Positions 8,539 to 17,369 of a stretch of DNA of 64,000 nucleotides are shown here, piece after piece. Source of the stretch: Planctomycetaceae bacterium (GTDB lineage Bacteria > Planctomycetota > Planctomycetia > Pirellulales > Lacipirellulaceae); NCBI GenBank assembly GCA_003233055.1, contig QIKP01000039.1:62001-126000 (forward strand). Direction: 5' to 3'. A program made the translations under genes and the position numbers. Below the pieces are notes generated by a model. It did not search any database. It saw only the letters and a program-made list of their open reading frames with translations, and was not told the DNA's origin. Positions within the stretch are counted from its first letter, which is position 1. Each line of letters begins with the position of its first letter.

Positions 8539-10149
8539 ATGACTGCCAGCCCCTCGCCACTCGACTCGATGATCGCCCGCGCCGAATCGCTCTACACGCT
8601 ACCTGCGGTCGCCATGGAAGTGATCCGCCTGACCGACACCCCCGATATCGACACCCGGGCACTCAAAGAGTGCATCGAGCAAGACCCGGCGCTCGCGGCG
8701 AAGGTCCTTCGGGTAGTCAACAGTTCCCTCTTTGGGCTGAGCGGGAATGTCGAAAATCTGACGCAGGCGATCGCGCTGCTCGGGACCGGGCCCCTCAAAT
8801 TACTGGTCCTTGGCTTTAGCTTGCCCGACAATCTGCTGAAAGAGATCGATGTCCAGCAGCTTCGCGCTTACTGGCGCGGAGCGCTCACACGGGCCGTCGC
8901 GGCTCGACAACTGGCGGAGCGACTCTGGGAATTGCCCGGCGACGACGCCTTTCTCGTAGCGCTCCTGCAAGACATCGGCCTGCTAGTCCTCCTGCAACAG
9001 CTAGGAAACCCCTACGCGAAGTTCCTCTCGCAGGTCCGTGCTGAAAAACAAGACCTGCTGCTTCTGGAACGGGAGTCGCTCGGCTTCGACCATCGAGCCC
9101 TCACCGCCACCCTGCTCAAAAAGTGGAAATTACCGAAACTCTACACCGATTCGATTGAGCAATCGCCCGCCGCACGCAATACCGTCGGATCGGACAAAAT
9201 GACGCAAGTCGTGCCGCAGGTACTTCGATTGGCGGCGTTGGTCGTGGAACTCGTTGATGGGCATCGGCTCTGCGTGCTGCCGGAACTCCTGGAATCGGGC
9301 CAACGTTATGGTGGACTCGACAAGGATTCGCTCCACGAACTGGTCGCGGAACTCGAACCCCAGGTCGACCAGCTCGCCGGCGTCCTCCAGGTCGACCTGG
9401 GAGACGGAGGCAACTACGAGCAGGTACTGGCCTCGGCTCACCAGCAGTTGGCGATCGTTGCGGAGCAGGCGGCGGGGGAGCTTCTCGCAAGCGAGACCCT
9501 CCAGTGCGAAGAAATCCTAGAAGAATCCCAAGAACTGGCACGCGCGATGCAACGATTCACCGGCCCCCCCACCGCGCGGAGCCAACCAGCGGGCGAGCGG
9601 GCCGACTCGCCGGCACTCGCAACGCCTCGCCCCCGAGGACGTACCCTGATCGCAAGCCCCGAGGTGGCCCGCGACAAGCTTGGCCAACAGGTCGCCAAGA
9701 TCGTCGCAGGCTGCCGAGCGGATCGCCAGGCGCTGAGCTTGATGCGAGTGGAAGGTCACATCGATCCGTCGGCAGGCGCGCTGCCGGAGGGCGCACTGCG
9801 GGAGATCCACGCGGGAACACGGCTCAAAAATCTGCTCGAACAACTGCGCAACATGACGGAAGCCGGCGTCGGGGAGATCCTTCGATTGGAGCGTCATAGT
9901 TTTGCATGGATTCTCCCGAACCACGATCGCCATGAGGCGGTCGCCCTAGCCCAACGGGCCATTGCCAAGTTGGCGTCGGAGGTATCGGCAGAATCGTCGA
10001 CCCACGCGGACCTGAAGATCGGCGTGGCGGCCCTCGCCAACGTCCCCAAGTCATTCGACGCTGAACGGCTCATCGACGCCGCCAACAATTGCCTAGCGGC
10101 GGCCCTCGCAAGCGGCGGCGACACGATTAAAAGCATCGAAGTCTACTAG
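8539..10149 (+). CDS. HDOD-domain signalling protein with degenerate GGDEF-like C-terminus
   Basis: A 536-residue cytoplasmic protein. The HDOD domain covers about residues 10-215 (LPAVAMEVIRLTDTP, LAAKVLRVVNSSLFG, ALLGTGPLKLLVLG), the non-catalytic HD relative used in signalling. Residues about 375-536 resemble a GGDEF domain (LKIGVAALANVPKSFDAERL, AANNCLAAALASGGDTIKSI) but lack a GGDEF active-site loop, so diguanylate cyclase activity is unlikely. I chose the ATG at 8539; a TTG four codons earlier is possible. It is transcribed alone and divergently from the Ycf48-like gene. Partners cannot be inferred from the neighbours. Confidence 0.85.
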   Translation: MTASPSPLDSMIARAESLYTLPAVAMEVIRLTDTPDIDTRALKECIEQDPALAAKVLRVVNSSLFGLSGNVENLTQAIALLGTGPLKLLVLGFSLPDNLLKEIDVQQLRAYWRGALTRAVAARQLAERLWELPGDDAFLVALLQDIGLLVLLQQLGNPYAKFLSQVRAEKQDLLLLERESLGFDHRALTATLLKKWKLPKLYTDSIEQSPAARNTVGSDKMTQVVPQVLRLAALVVELVDGHRLCVLPELLESGQRYGGLDKDSLHELVAELEPQVDQLAGVLQVDLGDGGNYEQVLASAHQQLAIVAEQAAGELLASETLQCEEILEESQELARAMQRFTGPPTARSQPAGERADSPALATPRPRGRTLIASPEVARDKLGQQVAKIVAGCRADRQALSLMRVEGHIDPSAGALPEGALREIHAGTRLKNLLEQLRNMTEAGVGEILRLERHSFAWILPNHDRHEAVALAQRAIAKLASEVSAESSTHADLKIGVAALANVPKSFDAERLIDAANNCLAAALASGGDTIKSIEVY

Positions 10150-10254
10150 AATCGCAGGGGCACCACGCAAAATCCCCGCCGTGGTCGGCCGTCTGTGAAC
10201 CTCGACGATTGGGGACGCTCGCGAGTCGTTCCCCCGTTTGTTAAGATCGACTCC

Positions 10255-11262
10255 ATGACAAACCCCGCCCCGCCCGACGACACGCCCGAATCGACCCCAC
10301 GGGCTTCGATCGAAGCGGCCGCTTCGCCGCGTGTGTTGCGGCGATCCGATATCGAATCGCGTCAGACCTTCGACCCAAGAGCACCCAATCGCCGCCGGAC
10401 GTTGCCGCTGGTCTTGTTCATCGCCACCTGCCTTTCGACGTTTTGGGTCGGGGCCGCACAATACAGGCCGCTCCAAGGGATGGGCAACCTCCAATTGATG
10501 TGGGGAACGATCGCGGAAAATTGGCTGGAGGGGCTCACCTACATGGGGGCCGTCCTGGCGATCTTGCTCACGCACGAAATGGGGCACTTTCTCCTCACAG
10601 TCCGGTACCATATCCCCGCCAGCTACCCCCTCTGCATCCCCGTGCCGTTCAATCCCATTGGCACCATGGGCGCGGTTATCAGCATGGATGGCATGCGTGC
10701 CGACCGAAAACAAATCTTCGACATCGGCCTCGCTGGGCCACTTGCCGGGCTGGTCGTTGCCGTGCCCATCCTTTGGATCGGGGTCGGGCAGCTTAATCTC
10801 GATATCGAGCCGCTGCCGGGCGACATCCAGCTCAACAGTCCGTTGATCGTCACCTGGATGATGGACTACTTGCATCCCGAATGGGCCGATAAGGCCGACT
10901 GGATTGCCATCTCGCAAGTGAATCCTTGGTTCATGGCGGGGTGGGTTGGCATGCTCATTACCGGCCTCAACATGCTCCCGATCAGCCAACTCGATGGCGG
11001 GCACACGCTCTACGGCCTGTTTGGCCCTCGCGCTCATACCTACGCTCGTGCCTTCCTCGTCAGCGCGATCATCTACGTCGTCATGTTTCTCGAACAAGCG
11101 GCCATCTGGACGCCGATGCTCATCCTGGTAATCCTTATCGGCGTGCACCATCCGAAGACGTCGAACGACAAAATCGAACTGGACGACTTCCGCTGGACAC
11201 TCGGCATGGCGTCGCTTTCGATCCCTATCCTTTGCTTCCCGCTGCTCGGTTTGAAGCAATAA
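10255..11262 (+). CDS. Site-2 protease family (M50) intramembrane metalloprotease
   Basis: A 335-residue polytopic membrane protein. A hydrophilic N-terminal stretch (1-50) is followed by membrane helices. The zinc-binding HEMGH is at about residues 107-111 (LLTHEMGHFLLTVRYHIP), and the third ligand lies in NMLPISQLDGGHTLYG, the LDG motif of the family. Members cleave within membranes, often releasing regulators or anti-sigma factors. The substrate is unknown. The ATG at 10255 is chosen; an in-frame GTG at 10195 would add 20 poorly conserved residues. It lies 105 bp behind the HDOD gene, same strand. Confidence 0.9.
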   Translation: MTNPAPPDDTPESTPRASIEAAASPRVLRRSDIESRQTFDPRAPNRRRTLPLVLFIATCLSTFWVGAAQYRPLQGMGNLQLMWGTIAENWLEGLTYMGAVLAILLTHEMGHFLLTVRYHIPASYPLCIPVPFNPIGTMGAVISMDGMRADRKQIFDIGLAGPLAGLVVAVPILWIGVGQLNLDIEPLPGDIQLNSPLIVTWMMDYLHPEWADKADWIAISQVNPWFMAGWVGMLITGLNMLPISQLDGGHTLYGLFGPRAHTYARAFLVSAIIYVVMFLEQAAIWTPMLILVILIGVHHPKTSNDKIELDDFRWTLGMASLSIPILCFPLLGLKQ

Positions 11263-11357
11263 AGCAGTGATCACTCGGATGTTCCGCTAAGGCAATCGTT
11301 GGACGCTGAAATAGCAGCGCCGTGACCGGAACATGCGTGTGCGGCTCGCAAGGAGAT

Positions 11358-12722
11358 CTACGGCGCCAACAACAGCCGCCCCGGTGCGCCGAGAAATCCC
11401 TTCACCTCGTTCAGAAACCGTGCCGCGTCGGCACCATCCACCACGCGGTGGTCGTACGTCAGCGAGAGAGGCATGATGAGTCGCGACTCGATCGCTTGAT
11501 CGACAACCCAAGGCAACGGACGGCTGCGACCGACGAGCAAAATGGCGACTTCCGGTGGATTGATGATCGGCGTGGAGTAGGTCCCTCCGACCGCCCCCAT
11601 GTTGCTAATGGTGAAAGTCCCGCCACGCATCTCGTCGATGGCCAGGTTTCCATCACGGGAGGCGACGATCAGGCGATCCAGCTCTTGGGCGATTTGCGAA
11701 ATCGAAAGCCGGTCGACATCGCGCAGCACCGGCACCATCAGCCCGCGATCGGTGTCGACCGCCACGCCAATGTTGACGTATTCCTTGTAGATGATGTTGC
11801 CCGCTTCCATATCGACCGACGCGTTGACGATCGGGTGCATCCGAAGGCTCGACGCGATCGCCTTGAGGAGAAATGGCATCTGCGAAAGCTTGAGGCCACG
11901 CTTGGCGTAGTCGCCCTTGCTCTGCTGTCGCATCTCCTCGAGTTCCGAGACGTCGACATCGTCGAAATTGGTAAGCTGCGGAATCGACGTGTAGCTCGCC
12001 AACATGTTCGCGGCGATCGTCTTGCGCATCCGGCTCATCTTCTCGATTCGCACCGCACCTTGGCCATCCGCATTCGGCGTTCCGGGCGGAGTAACCCTCT
12101 GCGCCGACACCGACTGGTCTTGCCGCTCTTGTGACTTGCGGACATGGGCCCGGACGTCCTCTTCGACGATGCGTTCGCCTGACCCGGTCGGCCTGACGCG
12201 GCGTAGATCGACGCCCAACTCTCTCGCAAGGCGCCGCACCGAAGGTGCCGCCGCCACCGCCGAAACCCCATCGCCAGGAACAGGCGAGGTCGCTTCAGCG
12301 ACCGGAGGTGCGACCACCGGTGCCGGCGTCTCCACGGGGGCTGCTTTCGGCTGGGGAGATCGCATCGGTGGAGCCACCGGTTTCGGGACTGCCTTCTCCG
12401 CGCGAGCGGGGGCTTTCTTCGTACGAGCCGGGGCGTCCTCACTCCCGGTTTGAGGGGAAGCCTGCCCGGCCGTTGAAGCGGCCTCGCCAGCGGCGATCTC
12501 AAAAATTGGCGAGCCGACATCGACCGTATCCCCCTCGCCGACAAGGACCTTCACGATCTTCCCCGCCTCGGGGCTCGGCACAGAGGCGGTCGCCTTGTCG
12601 GTTTCGATTTCCAGGAGGTCCTGATCCTTGGTAACGGTATCGCCTTCGCTTACGAAGATCGAGAGCACGTCGCCCGAGTCAATATTTTCACCCAAATTGG
12701 GAAGTTTGATTTGTGTTGACAT
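11358..12722 (-). CDS. aceF: Pyruvate dehydrogenase E2, dihydrolipoamide acetyltransferase
   Basis: The core of the pyruvate dehydrogenase complex, transferring acetyl from lipoamide to CoA. It has 454 residues. One lipoyl domain (1-80) has the lipoylated lysine at about 43 in EIETDKATASVPS. A long Ala/Pro/Lys linker (80-160) is followed by the E1/E3-binding domain SVRRLARELGVDLRRV. The catalytic domain has DHRVVDGADAARFLNEV (active His and Asp). The ATG at 12722 starts MSTQIKLPNLGEN. It is the last gene of lpd-aceE-aceF, 107 nt behind aceE. Part of the linker is encoded by a family-B palindrome. Confidence 0.95.
   Translation of the reverse strand: MSTQIKLPNLGENIDSGDVLSIFVSEGDTVTKDQDLLEIETDKATASVPSPEAGKIVKVLVGEGDTVDVGSPIFEIAAGEAASTAGQASPQTGSEDAPARTKKAPARAEKAVPKPVAPPMRSPQPKAAPVETPAPVVAPPVAEATSPVPGDGVSAVAAAPSVRRLARELGVDLRRVRPTGSGERIVEEDVRAHVRKSQERQDQSVSAQRVTPPGTPNADGQGAVRIEKMSRMRKTIAANMLASYTSIPQLTNFDDVDVSELEEMRQQSKGDYAKRGLKLSQMPFLLKAIASSLRMHPIVNASVDMEAGNIIYKEYVNIGVAVDTDRGLMVPVLRDVDRLSISQIAQELDRLIVASRDGNLAIDEMRGGTFTISNMGAVGGTYSTPIINPPEVAILLVGRSRPLPWVVDQAIESRLIMPLSLTYDHRVVDGADAARFLNEVKGFLGAPGRLLLAP
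12284..12305. repeat. Short palindrome, family B, inside aceF
   Basis: GGTCGCT-TC-AGCGACC with the family flanks GCGA and GG. It lies in frame in the aceF linker, where it encodes the VAEATSP stretch. Four other copies with the same core CGCTTCAGCG are at 27581, 28898, 31208 and 40135. Confidence 0.7.
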
Positions 12723-12829
12723 TTTTTTTGCCCGCGATTGACGCGAATGAAAAAGGGTTCGTCTGAATTCTTTGTTTTTTCTAACCACCAAGGAAACGCC
12801 AACCACTCCGACGAGAAGCTGGGAGCTTG

Positions 12830-15538
12830 CTAGGCGTACAGTGCCGAGATTTTGTCGGGGTCGATGTCCAATTCTTTGATGACTTTTGCCATGAATTTAT
12901 TGTCGAAGTGCCCAAGTTCCGCTAGTTGGCCGAGCGTTGCAAGCGTCACGAATTGGGCGTCGACCTCGAAGTGCCGACGGAGCGCTTCGCGGCTTTCGCT
13001 GCGACCCATGCCGTCGGTCCCCAAGACGAACATCCCGCCAGGAATCCAGGGAGCGATCTGCTCGGGCAAGGCTCGCATGTAGTCGCTTGCAGCGATGAAC
13101 GGGCCTTCGAGACCCTCGATTTGTTTCTCCAGGTAGCTCACTCGCGGCTCCTCCGTGGGATGGAGCATGTTCCACCGGCGACACTCCTGTGCCTCCCGGC
13201 GGAGTTCCGTGTAACTTGTCACGCTCCAGACATCGGACGAAATGTCGTACTTTTCCGCGAGTAATTTTTGAGCACCGAGCACGCTCTGCAAGATGGCCCC
13301 GCTGCCGAAAAGCTGCACGTGGTGTTTGCCTTTTTCCTTGGCTTCGCTAACGCGGTACATCCCTTTGAGGATCCCCTCGTTGCAACCGACCGGCATCTCG
13401 GGCATCCGGTACGTTTCGTTTTCGATCATGATGTAGTAGATGCAGGTCTCGTTATCGACGTACATCCGCTGCATCCCCTCGAAAAGAATCACGGCGATCT
13501 CGTAGTTGTAAGCGGGGTCGTAAGCGCGCACCGTCGGGAAGGCCATCGCGTTGACGAGGCTATGCCCATCCTGATGCTGCAACCCTTCGCCGTTGAGCGT
13601 TGTTCGCCCTGCGGTGCCGCCGAGCAAGAAACCCTTCGCTCGCATATCGGCTGCCGCCCAAATCAAGTCGCCAATTCGTTGGAATCCGAACATTGAGTAG
13701 TAAATGAACATCGGAATCATGCTCACGCCATGCGACGAATAGGAGGTGCCCGCCGCGTTGAAGCTGCTCATGCTGCCTGCCTCGGTGATCCCTTCCTCCA
13801 GCAACTGGCCATCCTGCGCTTCCTTGTAATAGGCGAGCTGATCCGAGTCGACCGGGTCGTAAAGCTGCCCCGCGTGGGCGTAGATGCCTATCTGACGGAA
13901 GAGCCCTTCCATGCCAAAGGTGCGAGATTCGTCCGGCACAATCGGCACGATGAATTTGCCGATCTTTTTGTCACGCAACAAGTCGGTGAGCAATCGCACG
14001 AAACCCATCGTGGTCGACATCTCTTTGCCTTCGCCATGGCTCACGAGCTTTGCTAAGGTCTTCTCGTAGTCGGGTAGCGCCGGCACCGAGAGGCTGATTG
14101 GCTTGGTGCTTCTCGTGGGGACCGGTCCGCCGAGCGCCTCGCGCCGCTCACGCAAGTAGACCATCTCGGGGCTATCTTCGGGGGGGCGATAGAAGGGAGC
14201 TTCGGCAACACGCTCATCGGAGATAGGAATTCCGAATCGGAGGCGGAATTCTCGCAGCTCCTCTTCGTTGAGTTTCTTTTGGTTGTGCGTGATGTTGCGG
14301 CCTTCGCCCCCTTCGCCCAGGCCGTAGCCCTTAATGGTCTTGGCGATGACCACCGTCGGCTTGCCGTTTTTGAGGTTCACCGCGCGATCGTAGGCGGCGT
14401 AAACTTTCTCCGGGTCGTGTCCCCCTCGCCGCATCCCCTGGAGCTTCTCGTCGGAGTAGTTCTTGACCATGTCGAGCAAACGCTCGTCGGTCCCAAAGAA
14501 ATGGTCGCGGATGTAGTTGCCATCGGAGACCACGTACTTCTGGTACTGGCCATCAACAATTTCCATCATGCGTGCGGCGAGGATTCCGTCGTCGTCGCTT
14601 TCGACCAGGTTGTCCCAATCGCTGCCCCAAACCACTTTGATGACGTTCCATCCCGCACCGCGGAAAGTCCCTTCGAGTTCCTGAATGATTTTGCCGTTGC
14701 CCCGCACCGGCCCATCGAGCCGCTGAAGGTTGCAGTTGATGACGAAGGTAAGATTTTCGAGTTGTTCTCGCGATGCGAGCGAGATAGCCCCCAGCGTTTC
14801 CGGTTCGTCGCATTCGCCGTCGCCGAGAAACGCCCAGACGCGTTTGTTCGAGAGGTCGGCGATGCCCCGATCGGTAAGGTACTCGTTGAATCTCGCTTGG
14901 TAGATGGCCATGATCGGCGCGAGGCCCATCGAGACGGTGGGGAACTCCCAGAAGTCGGGCATCAGCCAAGGGTGAGGGTAAGAACTGAGTCCGCCATTGG
15001 GGGCCAACTCGCGGCGGAAGTTGACCAAATTTTCTTCCGTCAACCGCCCTTCGAGAAACGCCCGGGCGTACATGCCAGGTGCGGCGTGCCCCTGGAAATA
15101 AATCTGGTCGCCGCCAAACCCATCCTCGCCGCGACCTCGAAAGAAATGATTCTGCGCGACTTCGTACAGTGTCGCACTCGAAGCGAACGTCGAGATGTGC
15201 CCGCCCGGCGCTGCCGGATCGCGATTCGCTCGGGTGACCATGGCCATGGCATTCCATCGAACGTAGCTCTTAATACGGCGTTCGAGTTCCCGGTTGCCAG
15301 GATAGGCAGGCTGTTCGGCGCGCGAGATCGTGTTGACGTAGGGCGTGGTCGCCGTGAAGGGAAGGTCCACATTATTGCGAATCGCCGATCCTTCGAGCGC
15401 CGCAAGCAATTGCTTGACACGTTCGGGCCCCTTGTTTTCCAAGACGTAGTCGAGCGACTCGAGCCACTCCGCCGTTTCGGAAGGATCGCTGTCATCAGAA
15501 AGGGGGGAGTTGGTTTGCATGATGTCGGTGGTGGACAT
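12830..15538 (-). CDS. aceE: Pyruvate dehydrogenase E1 component, homodimeric type
   Basis: Decarboxylates pyruvate with thiamine diphosphate and acetylates E2. It has 902 residues, close to the about 890 of the enterobacterial enzyme. The TPP motif begins at GDGECDEPETLGAISLASRE and ends at VINCN, and GHISTFASSATLYEV, KTIKGYGLGEGGEGRN and the C-terminal ALYA are family-typical. The start at 15538 (MSTTDIMQTNS) has an AGGAA ribosome-binding site. The middle gene of lpd-aceE-aceF, all leftward. A homodimeric E1 is the gamma/beta-proteobacterial type and differs from the two-subunit E1 of most Gram-positives. Confidence 0.96.
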   Translation of the reverse strand: MSTTDIMQTNSPLSDDSDPSETAEWLESLDYVLENKGPERVKQLLAALEGSAIRNNVDLPFTATTPYVNTISRAEQPAYPGNRELERRIKSYVRWNAMAMVTRANRDPAAPGGHISTFASSATLYEVAQNHFFRGRGEDGFGGDQIYFQGHAAPGMYARAFLEGRLTEENLVNFRRELAPNGGLSSYPHPWLMPDFWEFPTVSMGLAPIMAIYQARFNEYLTDRGIADLSNKRVWAFLGDGECDEPETLGAISLASREQLENLTFVINCNLQRLDGPVRGNGKIIQELEGTFRGAGWNVIKVVWGSDWDNLVESDDDGILAARMMEIVDGQYQKYVVSDGNYIRDHFFGTDERLLDMVKNYSDEKLQGMRRGGHDPEKVYAAYDRAVNLKNGKPTVVIAKTIKGYGLGEGGEGRNITHNQKKLNEEELREFRLRFGIPISDERVAEAPFYRPPEDSPEMVYLRERREALGGPVPTRSTKPISLSVPALPDYEKTLAKLVSHGEGKEMSTTMGFVRLLTDLLRDKKIGKFIVPIVPDESRTFGMEGLFRQIGIYAHAGQLYDPVDSDQLAYYKEAQDGQLLEEGITEAGSMSSFNAAGTSYSSHGVSMIPMFIYYSMFGFQRIGDLIWAAADMRAKGFLLGGTAGRTTLNGEGLQHQDGHSLVNAMAFPTVRAYDPAYNYEIAVILFEGMQRMYVDNETCIYYIMIENETYRMPEMPVGCNEGILKGMYRVSEAKEKGKHHVQLFGSGAILQSVLGAQKLLAEKYDISSDVWSVTSYTELRREAQECRRWNMLHPTEEPRVSYLEKQIEGLEGPFIAASDYMRALPEQIAPWIPGGMFVLGTDGMGRSESREALRRHFEVDAQFVTLATLGQLAELGHFDNKFMAKVIKELDIDPDKISALYA

Positions 15539-15726
15539 GGGGGAGTTCCTGGTTCGTTTATGGACCATCGAGATCGCAGGAAACAGGAGGAGAGGGGAAG
15601 GAACCGGTTCGGACACGAAAACCTACGCCAATCATTACACATTTTCATTGGCGATAGTTCGTGGTTACTAGTGTTCCTCTTTCCTTCCTCCTCGTCCTTG
15701 GTGAACTATAAAAAGTCGCTCTGCAG

Positions 15727-17148
15727 CTACTTCTTTCTCTTCGGTCGGTAGACTTCTGTCGCGGTGCCGAGGTGGACTTCGCCGGCGAAGGCGAGGGTTT
15801 CGCTGAGGGTCGGGTGGGGGTGGATGGTGGCGGCGACGTCGTTGATTTGGCAGCCCATCTCGATCGCCAGCACCGCTTCGGCAATCAGTTCGCCAGCCCC
15901 CGAGCCAACGATTCCGCACCCAAGCACGCGGTGGGTCTCGGGATCGATGAGCCTCTTGGTGAGCCCGTCGGTGCGGCCGTTGGCAATCGCCCGCCCGCTT
16001 GCTTGCCAGGGGTACTGAGCGATGTCGACCTTGCGGCCTTGGTCTTTGGCTTCGTTGGCGGTGAGGCCTGCCCAGGCGATTTCGGGATCGGTGAAGACGA
16101 CCGCCGGAATGGCGGCCGCGTCGAAGGCGGCCGGCTCGCCTGCCAGGACTTCGGCAGCAACGCGACCCTCGGCCGACGCTTTATGGGCGAGCATCGGATC
16201 GCCCACGACGTCGCCGATCGCCAGGAGGTGCGGATCGGCGGTGCGCTGCTGGAGGTCGACTTCGATAAAGCCCCGCTCGTTCACGACGACTTTTGTATTT
16301 TCGAGGCCCAGGCCCTTGGAGACGGGGCGGCGACCGATGGAAATGAGCACGCGGTCGAATTTATGTTTTCCAGTAAGATCGGGCCCTTCGAGTTCGACTT
16401 CGACCGCTTTGCCTGCCTCTTTGAGCGAGACAACTTTCGTGCCGAGATAGACGCCGGCAAGCCGCTCGCGGAGACGCTTCTCCAGTGGCTTCACGAGGTC
16501 GCGGTCGGCCCCTGGCAAGAGGCCCTCCGTCAGTTCCACGACCGACACGGCGGAGCCTAGCTCGGAATAGACGGCCGCCATCTCGAGCCCGATGTAGCCC
16601 CCGCCGACGACCAGCATTCTCTTGGGCAATTCATCCAGCGCCAGCGCGCCGGTCGAATCGATCACGCGTGAAGAGCCGATGTTAAACGCCGCTGGCATCG
16701 CAGGGACCGAGCCGGTGGCGATGATGCAGTGGTCGAACGTGAGCCGCTCACTACCGTAGGTTGTCGGATCGCCCCCCTCGAGCTGGAGCGTCTGCGAGTC
16801 GACAAAGATGCCCCGAGCGTGGATCCGCCCGACCTTGCGCCGCTTGGCGAGTCCCGCGAGGCCACCGGAGAGGGTTTCGATCACCTTTTCCTTATGGGCT
16901 CGGACTTTGTCGATATGGATCTTTGGCTTCTTGAATTCGACCCCCCAGTCGGCCAGTTCCTCTGCCTCAGAAATCACCTTCGCAACATGCAGGAGGGCCT
17001 TGGACGGAATGCACCCGCGCAGCAGACAGGTGCCACCCAAGCGAGGGTCGGCTTCGACCAAGGTCACTTCGAGCCCTAGATCGGCAGCGAGAAAGGCAGC
17101 GGCGTAGCCACCTGGCCCGCCTCCGAGAACGACAACTTGCGAATGCAT
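15727..17148 (-). CDS. lpd: Dihydrolipoyl dehydrogenase (E3)
   Basis: FAD enzyme that reoxidises dihydrolipoamide with NAD+. It has 473 residues. The FAD-binding GGGPGGYAAA is at the N-terminus and the redox-active disulfide is in GGTCLLRGCIPSKALLH. The NAD site is VVGGGYIGLEMAAVYSELG, and the dimer-interface active His is in HPHPTLSE near the end. The ATG at 17148 (MHSQVVVLGGG) gives the normal length; the frame stays open upstream only by chance, overlapping the end of the RND gene. First gene of the pyruvate dehydrogenase operon, 188 bp ahead of aceE. Confidence 0.96.
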   Translation of the reverse strand: MHSQVVVLGGGPGGYAAAFLAADLGLEVTLVEADPRLGGTCLLRGCIPSKALLHVAKVISEAEELADWGVEFKKPKIHIDKVRAHKEKVIETLSGGLAGLAKRRKVGRIHARGIFVDSQTLQLEGGDPTTYGSERLTFDHCIIATGSVPAMPAAFNIGSSRVIDSTGALALDELPKRMLVVGGGYIGLEMAAVYSELGSAVSVVELTEGLLPGADRDLVKPLEKRLRERLAGVYLGTKVVSLKEAGKAVEVELEGPDLTGKHKFDRVLISIGRRPVSKGLGLENTKVVVNERGFIEVDLQQRTADPHLLAIGDVVGDPMLAHKASAEGRVAAEVLAGEPAAFDAAAIPAVVFTDPEIAWAGLTANEAKDQGRKVDIAQYPWQASGRAIANGRTDGLTKRLIDPETHRVLGCGIVGSGAGELIAEAVLAIEMGCQINDVAATIHPHPTLSETLAFAGEVHLGTATEVYRPKRKK

Positions 17149-17369
17149 AGGCGATTTGGCAATGGAAGATCTGAGTGAAAGCAGGCGAGGCAACCCATTG
17201 GCCGCAAAGCGTTTAGCACCCGCTTGCCGCCAGTTTACCCGCCTGGCCGGAATCGACATAGGTGGCTTCGGAAACGACCTTGGCAGGGATTCCAAGCCTC
17301 GGCACCGAGCTTGACGCTGGCCCTCCACCTTCGGGGCAGAAAACCGTGGAGGGGCCCCCAACAAGGCGG

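Noticed and set aside
9438-10149. Active diguanylate cyclase domain in the HDOD protein
   Set aside because: The GGDEF loop is missing; only the C-terminal helix pattern resembles the family.
14279-15751. 490-codon open frame on the plus strand
   Set aside because: It lies wholly opposite aceE, has no recognisable domain and shows the composition expected from the complement of a GC-rich gene.
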